This document shows positions 63,849-64,000 of a stretch of 64,000 bases of DNA, one piece after another; positions within the stretch are counted from its first letter, which is position 1, and each line of letters starts with the position of its first letter. Below the pieces are notes generated by a model, which had not been told where the DNA came from, did no database searches, and worked only from the letters and a program-made list of their open reading frames with translations. Source of the DNA: Nocardioides faecalis (GTDB lineage Bacteria; Actinomycetota; Actinomycetes; Propionibacteriales; Nocardioidaceae); NCBI RefSeq assembly GCF_018388425.1, contig NZ_CP074406.1, forward strand, positions 2,480,001 through 2,544,000, written 5' to 3'. The position numbers and the translations under genes are program-made.

Positions 63849-64000
63849 GTGGGTACCTACGCAGTCACCGGTTCGGCCTCCGGCATGGGCGCGGCGGTCG
63901 TCGACCGGCTCCGCTCCGACGGACACACCGTGCTGACCGTCGACATCAAGGACGCCGACGTCGTCGCCGACCTGTCCACGCCGACCGGCCGGGGCGCGGC
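63849..64000 (+). CDS. Short-chain dehydrogenase/reductase (N terminus only)
   Basis: First 50 residues of an SDR: the nucleotide-binding TGSASGMGAAVVDRL (Thr-Gly-x3-Gly-x-Gly, residues 7-14) and an acidic TVDIKDADVV that ends strand 2, usual for NAD-linked members. Runs off the window. Leaderless-type GTG at 63849. Steroid- or lipid-dehydrogenase function is suggested by the KstR-like box only; nothing else shows it. Confidence 0.8.
   Translation, partial: MGTYAVTGSASGMGAAVVDRLRSDGHTVLTVDIKDADVVADLSTPTGRGA

Noticed and set aside
63687-63926. Small open frame on the minus strand at the right edge
   Set aside because: It overlaps the SDR promoter and KstR-like box and has no ribosome-binding site or recognisable sequence.

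Overview
The window is one continuous stretch of chromosome from a high-GC actinobacterium. Several features point to Nocardioidaceae (Nocardioides or a close relative): a Rho with a long disordered insert, the mycothiol-type anti-sigma factor RsrA with SigR, a WhiB1, the fused 2-oxoglutarate enzyme Kgd, a nickel superoxide dismutase, and many genes whose -10 box (TANNNT) lies only 6-8 bases before the start codon, the signature of leaderless mRNAs. The genus is an inference. No phage, insertion sequence or CRISPR array was seen. The 24-43 kb and 43-48 kb parts keep the gene content of the M. tuberculosis Rv3219-Rv3230c neighbourhood (whiB1, pdtaS, rshA, sigH, SRAP protein, aroA, rsgA, desA3 and its reductase) in rearranged order.

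Region by region. 1-12.7 kb, minus strand: argS, lysA, hom, thrC, thrB, rho, rpmE, prfA, prmC, sua5 and the start of a wecA-like gene, the usual actinobacterial run leading to the ATP synthase operon (not in the window). 12.8-15.8 kb: a tRNA-Arg(CCG), then a divergent arsenic locus (arsR against arsM-acr3-arsC). 15.9-24.4 kb: purT-rnhA, an LCP protein with a lipoprotein, kgd with its small DUF6104 companion, and an acetoacetate-decarboxylase-like protein. 24.4-27.6 kb: a fatty acid desaturase and its ferredoxin-reductase partner divergent from a TetR regulator. 27.6-32.4 kb: a drug-type MFS transporter, a quinone-oxidoreductase-like protein, malic enzyme, and the divergent sodX/sodN pair. 32.6-34.3 kb: two tandem secreted lysine-rich proteins of unknown function. 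34.4-42.5 kb: regulators, namely rsbW-sigF, whiB1, pdtaS, and rsrA-sigR next to a 24-residue ribosomal protein bL37. 43-49 kb: SRAP protein, a DoxX-like protein, aroA-rsgA, hisN, a CBS protein. 49-55 kb, minus strand: a tightly coupled neutral-lipid/acyl-CoA operon (hydrolase, acyltransferase, acyl-CoA ligase, WS/DGAT, hydrolase). 55-64 kb: FKBP, S4 protein, DUF445, an MFS transporter with a divergent TetR, an ECF41-type sigma operon, an SNF2 helicase, and the start of an SDR gene.

How parts work together. The strongest regulatory reading is of three autoregulated circuits visible from sequence alone: sigR with a perfect SigR-type promoter upstream of an alternative in-frame start; an ECF41 sigma factor whose operon starts with a matching TGTCACA-N16-CGTC promoter; and a TetR/MFS pair with two identical-type palindromes. 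Two KstR-like boxes link the lipid operon at 49-55 kb with the SDR gene at the right edge. All functional calls rest on motif recognition by eye; no database search was run.
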